A stretch of DNA of 64,000 nucleotides, from contig JAVLUZ010000154.1 in assembly GCA_036768485.1 (NCBI GenBank), positions 36,441,769 to 36,505,768 on the forward strand. The letters run 5' to 3'. Made by a program: the position numbers and the translations under genes. Of the stretch, positions 25,040 through 35,050 are shown piece by piece (position 1 is the first letter of the stretch; each line of letters opens with the position of its first letter). The notes beneath the pieces are model-generated. The model was not told the DNA's origin, ran no database searches, and worked only from the letters and a program-made list of their open reading frames with translations. The DNA comes from Mermis nigrescens. Lineage: Eukaryota; Nematoda; Enoplea; Mermithida; Mermithidae.

Positions 25040-26810
25040 ATAATATATAATACATTTTTCAAGCAACAAACTTTTTTGTGACCCTTTCAGCGATTTCTAA
25101 AGCACAACCAACTCTACAGATAAAGTTTTTCCATTTCTAGCATTATTCTAAAAATATTCGGTGCTTCGCGCCAAACGCTTCGATGGGCTTACAATGGCGC
25201 TGTGCAACATGCAATCAATCAGTAATTCAAGTCTCTAAAAATTTTTCTGCCTCAATTCCTTAAGTTTTCCGACGCTCTACATAGGATTTTATCTAAAGTT
25301 AATGAAATTCGAGCATTTTTCGCACAAAATAGTCGAAAATGTAGAAAATTTAAAATGGCAAAAAACGGTATTTCACATGTGACTAAGCGGACTTTTTGAC
25401 CTATTTTTGAGTGTTTGAGAAAAATTCGGGGTACCGCTCCTTATGAAAATCGTAGATCTGACTGCAGCTTCTAATTATCCATAGAACTTAAATCCACTAT
25501 TAGCATTCCGCACAATTTAAAAAATCTTTATAAAAAAGGCAAGACAAGCAAGAATCTATGTTGTTATTTCTTGTTGCTCTGTTCGAAAGATTTTGTCCTC
25601 ATTTTGATTTTGGCTTACTCTCTAACTTTTTACAGATATTTGTCTTCTTTCGTAAATTTCAGTTCCCTCGGAAATATTGAAACACAAGGAGAAAAATTGT
25701 CAAAAACAATTGCAACTTCTATGCAAAACAAGCTGCGATGTCTCTTATGATGATCAAAATGGCACAAACCTAAGAATGACGCAACGTAAAATTGACATTC
25801 AGCTAACGAATGAAAACAGAAGCATAATCTGAGATGTTCGACCTTACATAATGCTAATTCTGATGCTGAATAAAAATTAATTATAAATTATTGATAATCA
25901 ATAAATGATTTTATTAAAACCATGCTTAATTATTGATAATTATAGAAAGCATTCTGTCGTTTGGTTACTTTGAGAGTAGTGTCTAACAGAATATTGCACT
26001 TGACTGCAATACACTGATGTAACTCAAATATGCACTGGGGGGTTTGAGGGATCTAGCTAGATTCTCAGAGTGAAAATTGCGAATTTTTCGAGAAAAATCA
26101 GGCAAAATGAAGGCTAGAGACCGATGCAAAGGATAAATTTTCAAGTGCTTGCAGTTGACCGGAAACGAGATTAAGCAATATTGTGCATCTAAAAGGGCGT
26201 TCGTGACGGTTCCGTGCTTACTTGAGTTGAATTGGATAGTCATCTGTTTAGTAGTCCCTTTCTTCAGCCTATACCGATCAGTGAGGCTGTCCTTGCTATC
26301 GTAGTCGATCTCCACTTTTGTGACAGATATATCGTAGTCTTAAATAGAAACAATATAGGCGCCACATGATTCGAGTAAAAATAACATAGTCTGTTTCATT
26401 TAACTTTGTCAATTTTCTTTTGAATTTAATCCGCATGAATCAGACTACAAGAGTGGCCTAAAATTTTGATAAAGTAATGCGGCTTGGCAAGGGCAAATAT
26501 CTCAGCTTAACTCAATATACTGCAGAATATCAAAACTATATCGTTAGTTTAAGACACTTTTGTAGGCACTTCAAATTTTTTTCAAAAACTCCAAATTTTA
26601 ATGAAACGGACTATAGCAAAGATTCGCACGCTCTCCCAACGCGCAACCTATGATGTCTGTTTCAGATAAGCTTAGACTTGTATGTTCATTTAATCTGTCA
26701 ACTGACTGTCGGTAATAATTTCTAAAAATTATGCTCAAACTTACGGGGAAACCATTATAGTTTAATGAATTCTGGGACAAAAACGAATTTCTCCGCCCAG
26801 CGACAATTAA
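25040..26810. other. Gene-free stretch
   Basis: AT-rich sequence with no recognisable coding region or repeat structure that I can support; short frames such as the minus frame at 26315-25983 show no domain. Confidence 0.35.
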
Positions 26811-27278
26811 AGGCGCATTCATACTTCATCCGACTCCCCCGTCCGATTTGGTGTCGGAATGCGAAAATTGACAAAACCGCTCCGACACGCACCGACATGG
26901 GTCCGACATTATCCTGACATCGCGCGGCACGCGTCCGACTTTTTCTTTTTGCGCATGACGTCATAATCTGTTTCGCAATGCGACTTTTTTGTCGGAACGG
27001 ACAAGTTGAGTTGGTTTCAACTTTCGTCCGTCTGACACACGTGAAATTTAAACTACAGCGTGTAAGGAAGGTTGGCGCGACATGTAGCGCATTGCACGCC
27101 CTGTTTATTTTGTACTATTTCATTTTTCAAGCTTAAAAATTTTTGATTAATTTATTGCTCTGTACTAGCCGTATAAAAGCGCTGTGGCATATCGTGTCTC
27201 GTTTATTTGGTACTATTTATTGTTGCAGTCAATTCATTTTATTGTATTTTTCAGGTTTAAAATTTAATCAATTGCAAA

Positions 27279-27371
27279 ATGGCTAATGATGATTTTGACG
27301 ACGTTACTACTGAGTTTTTAATCATAGCTGTTAAAAGAACATCCATATTTGTGGGAAATAAGTTTAAATAA
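27279..27371 (+). CDS. 30-residue leftover of a transposon gene (MADF-like start?)
   Basis: It reads MANDDFDDVTTEFLIIAVKR and then a few more residues to TAA. The part FLIIAVKR resembles the first helix of MADF/SANT-like DNA-binding domains carried by many transposons. It has its own TATA-like box about 105 nt upstream and a polyadenylation signal just after the stop, as expected from internal deletion of a larger element gene. It is too short for a firm assignment. Confidence 0.3.
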   Translation: MANDDFDDVTTEFLIIAVKRTSIFVGNKFK

Positions 27372-27435
27372 ATTAATAAAGTTCAAATAAATTGGCGCAT
27401 GAAACGAACTTCGATATTTTCAGCATTTAATTTTT

Positions 27436-27668
27436 TTATTTCTGGAGGGCGGGGAGGGGGTGAAAAAATTTTTTTAAACGTCAAAAAATGGTCTTTAAAA
27501 GTGGTTGTATGGTGAAAAAAACACCATTTTTCGACGTTTCTCATCGAGCACTATCCAATGGCATCAAAATATTGAGGAAAAGACAGGAATAATTTTTAAA
27601 AAATTGAATTCTGGGGGAGTATTTGGTTCCTCGGGGGTATTCTAGTATCTGGGGGTTACATACCCCCA
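27436..27668 (-). mobile_element. Short MITE (CATACGTGGGC family), decayed copy
   Basis: It shows the family's core (GTCGAAAAATGG inverse, CACTATCCAATGGCATC, GAATTCTGGGGG) in reverse orientation to the next copy, which abuts it at 27669. The left end is degraded. Confidence 0.7.
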
Positions 27669-27940
27669 ACCAAACCTGGGCGTGGGGGATCTGGGGGTAT
27701 GCACCCCAGAAAAAGCAAAATACTCCTCCCCCAGAAATCAAAAATAATTTCCCCCCAGAATTCAATTTTTGAAATTTTTTCGCTTTTCCCCATTTTTGAT
27801 GCCAATGGATAGTGCTCGATGAGAAACGTCGAAAAATGGCGTTTTTTCGCCAAACTCACCATTTTTAAGGCCATTTTATCACCTTTCAAAAAACTTGCAC
27901 CCCATCCCCCAGAATTTTCTTGCTGCCCACGCATGCCCCC
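27669..27940 (+). mobile_element. Short MITE (CATACGTGGGC family)
   Basis: It starts near AACCTGGGCGTGGGGG and ends near TTGCTGCCCACGCATG, with the usual C-runs and GATGCCAATGGATAGTGC block. It lies tail to tail with the copy at 27436. Confidence 0.75.
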
Positions 27941-28199
27941 AACCCCCATGCCCAGTTATGGTAGTTATGGTACAAAACGCTGTTCGACAGAGAGACAATA
28001 TAAAAACATCAACGTTTGCTGCGCTAGAAAATATTGGATTTTCGGACGACACCGCGCATGTCGCGTCGTGTCGGACGCGTGTCGGACAGAGCCGGATGCG
28101 GCTTCTGCCCGACACGCGTGCCGGTACAGGATGCGACATGCGGTGTCGAGTAAATCCGATGTCGGATCGGACAGAAGTATGAATGAGCAGATTTAGAGC

Positions 28200-31100
28200 G
28201 AAGCAATGAGCGTTTGCTGTGTAACCATAACGAAGATAATGTGAAACATATGCAAGCTACCTGCATACATGTGTATTACGATTCATATATATAAATTTTT
28301 GTTGAGAAAATGCGTAAAATCGCTAAGCTACCAATTCCGAATCGAATCAGAGTGTTATTGTAAATTTACATATTATAGTTATAATTCGTTTATTAATTGT
28401 AAGCTTAGTGGCATTTTCAATGAGTTTTCTAGAGCAAATCCGCCTATCCATTGTGCATGCGGTTTTCTCTCTAGAGTTTTTTGCGACATGATAGATCAAG
28501 TATCCATGTAAATGTACGAGTAATTGTTAGAAATCTGTGAGTCTAATACGACGTGTGGAAGTCGTATCTCACAAGAGAGACACAGCCTCAGAAGAAGAAA
28601 TTGGAAGCCGTTTTGTTAGCACGAGGCAAATGGCAAAAAGTGATGGAGAGTCGAAATTGAGAGTTCGAAATCGCCAATCGGCAAATCAAACGATATCTGC
28701 ATGAGTTTTGCAACTGCAGCTGCTTTTTAGAAAGAACCATCTTAGTAAGATATACCCTGAAAATATAAAATTTTCCTTCGAGATCGAAGCTAATTTACAT
28801 TTGCGCTTAAAACATGGACGGAACAAGAAACATTAAGGAAACTCACCTAGCAACTGATAAGCGGAATTTCAAAGTAAAGGCAGCCATTTGCAATGCATCC
28901 TGGGGAACAATACAATTTGGGGATGAATCAATACATACTAGCAGAAAATCTGTACTACTATATTTTTCCATCTCATTTTCTGAATAAAAGAGATCGGCAT
29001 GGGATGAGAGAATGTGTCCGACCGAATCGAGTCCAGAAGCGTTTCAGCGTTCTTGTGATCTTCTACATGAAAAGTGAGAAAAGAAGGAGTAATTTTGTAG
29101 TCCGGGAAAAGGAAAAACAAAGATGGAATCGAATTTTTTTAGTAAAAGTTTGAATCTTTTTAGGCTTAAAATCGAGGCTCTTCCTGCGCTAAGCAAAGTA
29201 CATTTTTCAAAAAGTCCTCAATTTAATTCCCAAACACGTTACACAATTAGCAAGCGATTCAGTGACTACGTTACGTAGAATTTTGGCACGATTCTCAAAA
29301 TGGAACCAGTTGACGTCATCAAAAACAACTCAAAATGCTTGAATAAAAAACTCACTTGCGCTATCATCGCATTTTTCGTATGGAACTTCGCCGCTCATCG
29401 TCTCACGTGCGACTAGAAGGAGGAAAGATGCGCCAATCACGAATGAAAGTTGAGCAATCATTTTTTGCAACACTTGGGTATTTTAATTCCGACGATATAT
29501 ATCGCGAATCAATTTAATTTCCTGAATAAATTAAATCGGCTTTCGTAATTTTTTTTAAAAGTCTAATCCGGATACTACCAAGATTTTAATTATCTATCTC
29601 ATATTTCATTCGAGTATTACGTTGTATATACGAGCTTACACTTTCTCGAAGCATTTTGAAAGAATTTGTCTTGTCTGTCATCAGTTCTAAGCGCTGAGAT
29701 TTTAAAGGACTGTCGTCTGAAAAAATTAAACATACTGTTCTTTTCTCTCTGAAAAAAAATTAAACATACTCTTCTTTCCTCTATTTATTGTATCTTCTTT
29801 TCAGACCCCTCCCGCCCCTTATACATATGTAGGTACGTATATTTAGGGCTTTTACTCGTTATATACCCAGTACATTTCTGATATAGGTATACAAAATGAC
29901 TGCTACTTTCTAAACCAATTCGGAAATTTAAATCATCGTATATCATCTCATGCATTATAAAATGACTAATTTCTGGCTCGCGTTTCCCTACATAGAATGT
30001 CTAATGTACAAGCATGTACATTTACTAAATTCTGCTGACTTTCCTTAACAGAAAACGAATTTTGCTACAAAAAAATACCTATCGTACAAGAGCAGACTGG
30101 CGCATTTTTGGCGGCGTTTATTTTTTAACGTTGTCTGCTCACTCGCAGGCAATTACAAACGTACATACATGGGCATGGGGGAGAGATGTTCTGGACCCTC
30201 CAGAATCTGAAAGACTCCCAAAAGTCGATAGAACTACCATAATTGACTTTTTGATACATATTTTTGACGATTTCACCTCATTTGGCCCCTAAAATTTTGA
30301 GACTGCTGTCCATCTACGGTTACAAAATTCTAAACAAAATTCACTTTTCTGTTTTATGACTCGCAATATGTGCACTACTACATATATGTTTAATTTCAAA
30401 GCAGTTAGGCCCAAAATGGCATTTTTCATAAATACGTGACATAGGTACGATATAAGTAAGTAGGTAGGTAGGTACGTGATGTATAAATGTAATTTTTGAT
30501 TCAAGCATGAACCAACTTGCATAACATGCTTGAAAAAACGAGAACTGAAATAAACCGAATAAAAATCGTTTAAAAGGAATTAGCCCTAGAAATTAATAAG
30601 GATTATTCAGTTTCGATTAATTAAGATCTGTATTACACCGTCTGCTAAAAGCACAAGATTTGAGAAATATGAATCTTAACTTTAAATACAAGAAACTGAG
30701 AATTCGGGCAAAAACGTCACCCTAATCAAAGTCAGATACGAAATAGAATAGCAATCTGTCTTGAGCGACTTGGTCTCGATATACACGAATAACAGCACGA
30801 ATAATGTGACCGGCTTGTGATCGCTACAGCAGCTTAACTTTACCCGCAGCTTATATACCCCAATAGACCTAATTATTGTGCAAATGACCTTTGTCATATG
30901 CAAAAATAAGCTTCGGCGTTCGGGCGCGAAATTAGCATTTTTTTATTTTTTATTTCCTGCATCCTTCCCACAATATGATTTAATGGAGGTTACTGTGATT
31001 CAGCTAAAGCGCTCAACTTTTTCTGCATGAAGCCGCGATACTAAAACTTTACTTTAATAAACTAGGGCGTGCATGCAAGCAGAGGCTTATGCGTGCATCG

Positions 31101-31310
31101 AAAACTCCGATGCGTTTGCTGCATTATTTGCTAAGCGCGTGCGTAATTTGCATATCGGGAAAAATTGAGCTTTTCATAAAAATTAAGCGACGCATATTAA
31201 GTGTCACGTGTCTGGGTTTTGTGGAGCCGAAGTTTTGCAGGAACGAAGGGCTTGTTACTCAATGCTGTGTCACTATATCATGATATCTTTTTTGATGCAG
31301 CGACTAAAAT
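28200..31310. other. Gene-free stretch
   Basis: Three kilobases without a recognisable gene. Positions about 30180-30270 resemble about 18225-18285 (AATCTGAAAGACTCCC), indicating another low-copy dispersed repeat. Otherwise I see only AT-rich sequence and chance frames. Confidence 0.4.
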
Positions 31311-31313
31311 TGC

Positions 31314-31650
31314 CCTTAATTGGAACAAATTTTGCCTGAGACGGGCTGGGAGTGTTCATCATGACGGGCACTACTTGAGAAACCCTAGTTCCAGCACTTT
31401 GAACCACCTTAGGAAGGAGGTGACGGAACTGGGGTGTAGTGTAACATGTAATAATGGGGTACCCGTTTCCGGGCCCTCAAACTGCCATTAAATGGGAGAA
31501 ATTTTGTCGGAAACGGGGCTGGGATATTCACCCTGACAGGTTTCACGCGGGAAACCCCGATTCCAGTACTATGAACCACCTGCAGGCTGGACAAGCCTAC
31601 GTAGGGAAAGGGGAGTAGCGCAACTTGTTATTGTAACTACGGCGGCCCCC
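31314..31650. repeat. Diverged tandem duplication, period 172 bp
   Basis: Two adjacent copies (from 31314 and 31486) can each be translated to a similar stretch (W-x-KFC-x-RRG ... SST-x-NHL). The period is not a multiple of three, so they cannot be read in one frame. The unit may derive from coding DNA, but as it stands it is not a gene. Confidence 0.55.
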
Positions 31651-32110
31651 TTAGCGATACCTACGTACTGACGACAGCTCCGACAATAGCCTACCAACGA
31701 CGCTAACCTAAATACCTGGGTTAAGCTCAGCGCTGTTCTGGTTGTTAATGACTCTCGGTCACGTCCAACCGGATGACGCTAAGGAACTTACGGCTGTGGT
31801 CTCCTCAGTCCTACTTTGCTGACTGTGCGGAGATCGAAAGTAGCTATGCCCTAATCTCTCAAACTGATTACTTAATCTACATAACCCCGGATGCGCTATA
31901 GACCATTTGATCTCCAGCCTCACCCCGGAAAATCTCAAGTTGATAAATTATCTTGTTTTCGATTTATTTAGGTTTCGAAAAGTTTTGGTTCCTAGATGAT
32001 ATGATAAGCACTCGGACTCTAAGTCCCACAACAAAGAGCTCTAGCCAGGCAAGTCATCATTAAATAATTATTATATAAGATTTTGGAATAATTTTGGAAT
32101 AAACAATTAA
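31633..32110. repeat. Diverged partial LTR related to the 3036/15390 LTRs
   Basis: The order of segments follows the LTR: TGTAACTACGGC start, a TTAGCG...GGTC middle, CAAGTTGAT, then AGAGCTCTAG and TCATCATTAAA blocks. It diverges beyond recognition after about 32110. It is probably an old solo LTR of a sister family. Confidence 0.55.
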
Positions 32111-32935
32111 TATGAATTCCCAAATAGGTAATAAACGAAAAACTCACCTTTTAGAAACTCAATCCCACAATAAGAGGGGAAACTCCGCGCCGCTGCACCC
32201 TACGCTGTATAAATCATCTCAGTATAGTGATTTTCTAATTGAACGACGCACGGAAGGGTGTCGCCTCTCTTACAAGACGTCGTTTAACCGTGACGTTACG
32301 TTAAGACTACGCTTTTCGTGCGTCTGTATTGAAGAGCGTGGGTTTCTGGTTAGAATTTTCCGGTTTTTTTGGTGGCAATCGTGAGGGAATTGGAATTTTT
32401 TAATAATTTTTTTAATGTGCAGGCATGAATTGCCCATTATGCCCATATTTCTTTTCTGGATCCGATTAATAAACCCAATGTAACAATGTTTTTTCTTCGT
32501 TTTTTCAATGGATATATCGGTTCACGAAAGCAAATTTGGCCGGATAGCCATAAAATTTATTCCACTAGAAAGAGGAACTTTTTCTTAAAACTCTTTTTTA
32601 AGTCTTATAGTTGAGTAATAAGAAAGTTATTTAGTTTTAGAAAGTAGGTACCTGACCGCACGTATTAATATGCCCCCTAAGTAGTATAGCATGGTTCCCT
32701 AGCCCGCAACACAAAGTATATACGGCTATGTTTTGTGTTATAGGCCCCGCCCACCCTATTGCAGAGAAGCAGCCTCTCCTGTGTTATAGCATAGGCGGAG
32801 AAGCGCCCTGCTTGCGCCCTGGCTTTTTTCTCAGGGCGCAATGATGAGGCATGGGGGAAGGGAAGCTGAGCAAGCCAATGAATTAACATACATATTGTAA
32901 GGTGCATACCTACACGATTAAAAAATTGGCAAAAC

Positions 32936-33125
32936 AGTGTGCGTAATATCGCGCATTGTCGAAGCATTTTTTTGCAGCTGGTAATATCGCGCGTGGAATT
33001 TATAATATCGCGCATTGGCAGCGAATTTATAATAAGCGCATTGGCGAAGCAACGTAGACTGAAACACGATGAATACAATAAGCGCATTGGCAGCGAATTT
33101 ATAATAAGCGCATTTTGTTGACTGG
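32936..33125. repeat. Subterminal iterated motif, left arm
   Basis: Alternating units of GCGCATTGGCAGCGAATTT, AATATCGCGCATTG and GCGCATTGGCGAAGCA. The last recurs alone at 34143. Such arrays could bind element proteins at the ends; this is inference. Frames read across it are repetitive and not credible genes. Confidence 0.75.
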
Positions 33126-33296
33126 AGAAGCAATAGCATTAAATTGATAATTCTCGCGCCTGCCCAAATTTTTCGAACGCGTCCAGCCCACTTTAAGTGC
33201 ATGTGATGAAATATTTATTTATAGTCTAGGTCCACGGTCTACTGCATCTTAATCATTCAAGGGGTAATTTCCAAGCCGTTTTGGACTTGCAAAATC

Positions 33297-33304
33297 TATA
33301 AATA
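33297..33304 (+). promoter_or_regulatory. TATAAATA box, zinc-binding protein gene, left
   Basis: TATAAATA begins 42 nt before the ATG at 33339; the mirror copy is at 44485-44492. Confidence 0.7.
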
Positions 33305-33338
33305 CTAATAATTCTTTCATTAATTTAAATCTTCAAAA

Positions 33339-33662
33339 ATGGAGGAAAATATGGAATTGAGAAAACGTCCTTTTACGGATGAGGAGAAGAAACCTTATGG
33401 GCGGACAATACGACCGCCTATTGAGTTATGTGGGAGGAATCTGGAGCGTCCCATGTACCCTCTCATGATACATTTATGTCATTTTTGTCAAAAAAATTCG
33501 TCTGAAAAAGACGTTTTTGAAACAAATTCAGGAAAATGGTATTTTAACGTTCAAATGTGCCCAAGATGTTGTGAATATAATAGGGCATCCCAGGAGGCTG
33601 GGAACATGGTGATTAAGAAATATGTTGCTCAACAGGTTGAAGAAGCGAAAAATGGCTTGTAA
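33339..33662 (+). CDS. Small CxxC/CxxC protein, left copy (107 aa)
   Basis: I do not recognise the family. The protein has a charged N-terminus (residues 1-20), then two Cys pairs, CHFC (about residues 47-50) and CPRC (about 74-77), some 23 residues apart. This suggests one zinc ribbon or treble-clef finger. A helical Lys/Glu/Gln-rich C-terminus follows. The right-arm copy is identical in protein sequence. It is the outermost gene of the arm, and the 108-residue gene follows 42 nt after its stop. Next to a TBP homologue, a zinc ribbon could suggest a transcription factor, but no general-factor signature is clear. Confidence 0.75.
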   Translation: MEENMELRKRPFTDEEKKPYGRTIRPPIELCGRNLERPMYPLMIHLCHFCQKNSSEKDVFETNSGKWYFNVQMCPRCCEYNRASQEAGNMVIKKYVAQQVEEAKNGL

Positions 33663-33665
33663 AGT

Positions 33666-33673
33666 TATAAATA
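33666..33673 (+). promoter_or_regulatory. TATAAATA box, 108-residue gene, left
   Basis: TATAAATA begins 39 nt before the ATG at 33705, between the two small genes; the mirror copy is at 44116-44123. Confidence 0.7.
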
Positions 33674-33704
33674 TGAGCGATATCTGACAAAAAGTATCTA
33701 CAAA

Positions 33705-34031
33705 ATGAGTTCTCAAGGTGAATTGAGTTTTAATCATTTTGTGACCAAGTTGGCTGATAAAGCCAGTACAAGGTACATCACTTCTCACGATGTACAAAGC
33801 ATTGGCTCCTGCTTTTGGAGTTTGCTTTCTGAAGAATACAAAGAAAATCGCAAAAGCCTCGATAATCGGAAAGCATTTTGGAATTTTGCGCTTTATGTGA
33901 AACGATGCCTAATAAATCGTGAAATCGAGCCTATTTTAGATTTATGGCAAGATTTCGATCAAAATGGCAAAAATACATGGGAAAGCATGTATGAAAATTG
34001 CCTAAACGAGCGAGTTAGTCGTGTATTATAA
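33705..34031 (+). CDS. Unknown 108-residue protein, left copy
   Basis: No recognised domain. Composition and spacing of hydrophobic residues predict an all-helical, soluble protein; aromatic clusters are SCFWSLLSEEY and KAFWNFALYVKR. There is no signal peptide or membrane segment. The right-arm copy differs at one residue (Val to Ala in SHDVQS). It has its own TATA box and so is probably transcribed separately from the preceding gene. It points toward the polymerase-like gene on the other strand, whose stop is about 155 nt away. Confidence 0.7.
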   Translation: MSSQGELSFNHFVTKLADKASTRYITSHDVQSIGSCFWSLLSEEYKENRKSLDNRKAFWNFALYVKRCLINREIEPILDLWQDFDQNGKNTWESMYENCLNERVSRVL

Positions 34032-34187
34032 ACGATTTGATTGAATTGAAAAATAAAAAAAACCAAAAAAATTAGCGCCTCTCAGAGGCATCATGTGTGT
34101 GTGTAAAAAAATGGTGGTTGCCCACCACTAATAACCTGCTAGCGCATTGGCGAAGCAATTTGCTTACAGCATTGATGCCAGCCAAGC

Positions 34188-34961
34188 CTAGGGCTTCTCA
34201 GGCATTTTTGTTATTAGATCATAATGATTATTAGCAGCGTGCAAGTGAATTACTTTCTCAGCCTCAGGCCCTTGAAAGTACAAAATATTGCCATGATAAA
34301 CTTTTATTTGGTAGTCTGGCACCAGACTCTTTTGAATTTTGTCTATAGCTTCAAGTCCATATTTCTCGTCATTAATGCTGAGATCAGCTTTGTGCATCAG
34401 CTTTAATGCTAGTTGCTTTTGCATAGTATGCCTTGCTTTGTCACCTTTTCGAACAGATTCCCACTTAGGGCAGTTGTCTAGCTTTGCTATACCTGTTACA
34501 AGAGCTCTGGCTAATGATAAATTATCGTTTGATGTGATTTTAATATATGCCCCACCATTTTTGCAAAAGTCACCTACTTCAAAGTCATAACCGGTACCCA
34601 TTTGGGGTTTTTTGTCAACCAGAACTACTTTAAAAGTCAAGTCTTCACTTAAACAAAAGTCTTTTTGGGACTGAGCCACCTTTTCTATAATACTCAAAAC
34701 CTTGTCAGCATTTATGTATTGACGTTGAGTGAATGGTACTAACACAGGCGTATAGAGGCTTGGCTGTCTAATTTCAATGCCTACCATACTGTCATAAGGA
34801 CACCCACGCAACATCAGGTTAATAGCTTTTTCAAAAATCTGTTCGAAAATCTCAAAGAGATTAGGGCATTTCTTGAAACGCAACAAAAATGCCTTAGCGG
34901 TTGTCCTAAACCTACGAACAGAAATGTGTGGGAGCTCATGTACTTCAAAGTACTGCTCCAT
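34188..34961 (-). CDS. Polinton DNA polymerase B N-terminal region only, left copy
   Basis: From the ATG at 34961 the product has 257 residues. It resembles the region that precedes the exonuclease/polymerase domains in Polinton protein-primed polymerases. Recognisable parts are QPSLYTPVLVPFTQRQ (early middle), SNDNLSLARALVTGIAK (centre) and HYDLITKMP near the end. In full-length relatives the protein continues past that last motif into a Cys-rich part and the catalytic domains; here it stops within three residues. The right copy ends identically, so the truncation predates the arm duplication. It cannot synthesise DNA. It may be a decayed gene or a retained accessory protein. The integrase gene is divergent, 89 bp away. 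Confidence 0.8.
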   Translation of the reverse strand: MEQYFEVHELPHISVRRFRTTAKAFLLRFKKCPNLFEIFEQIFEKAINLMLRGCPYDSMVGIEIRQPSLYTPVLVPFTQRQYINADKVLSIIEKVAQSQKDFCLSEDLTFKVVLVDKKPQMGTGYDFEVGDFCKNGGAYIKITSNDNLSLARALVTGIAKLDNCPKWESVRKGDKARHTMQKQLALKLMHKADLSINDEKYGLEAIDKIQKSLVPDYQIKVYHGNILYFQGPEAEKVIHLHAANNHYDLITKMPEKP

Positions 34962-34994
34962 TTTCAAATTAAAACTACATACTTACTAATCGTT

Positions 34995-35002
34995 ATTTAT
35001 AG
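34995..35002 (-). promoter_or_regulatory. TATAAATA box, polymerase-like gene, left
   Basis: On the minus strand TATAAATA starts 41 nt before the ATG at 34961. The right-arm counterpart (42788-42795) has mutated to TATCAATA. Confidence 0.7.
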
Positions 35003-35016
35003 ACAGAATGATGTTA

Positions 35017-35024
35017 ATAAATAG
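35017..35024 (+). promoter_or_regulatory. AATAAATA variant box, integrase gene, left
   Basis: AATAAATA begins 34 nt before the integrase ATG at 35051. A second TATA-like string, TATAAATG at 35035, is only 16 nt from the ATG and looks too close. This is the one gene without a perfect box at the usual distance. Confidence 0.45.
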
Positions 35025-35050
35025 ATGGACTGTTATAAAATGTTTAAAAA

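Larger units (their letters stand above)
26813..28195. mobile_element. Foldback-like element 2 (iterated TCCGACACGCG ends), deleted
   Basis: Inverted ends share CATTCATACTTC/GAAGTATGAATG. They continue into GC-rich iterations of CCGACACGCGTCGG type (26827-27030 and 28030-28180). Inside are a TATAAAAG box at about 27172, a 30-codon frame at 27279-27371, an AATAAA signal at about 27376 and two short MITEs. I could not find a convincing target duplication. Confidence 0.6.

Noticed and set aside
31201..31491. 96-codon frame with WNKFCLRRAG
   Set aside because: The matching second unit lies in another frame (172-bp period), so there is no open frame across the duplication.
32677..33087. 136-codon minus-strand frame at the Polinton end (mirror at 44702-45118)
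   Set aside because: It reads through the GCGCATTGGC-type subterminal repeats and the terminus itself. The protein is repetitive, and no TATAAATA box precedes it as for the other genes.
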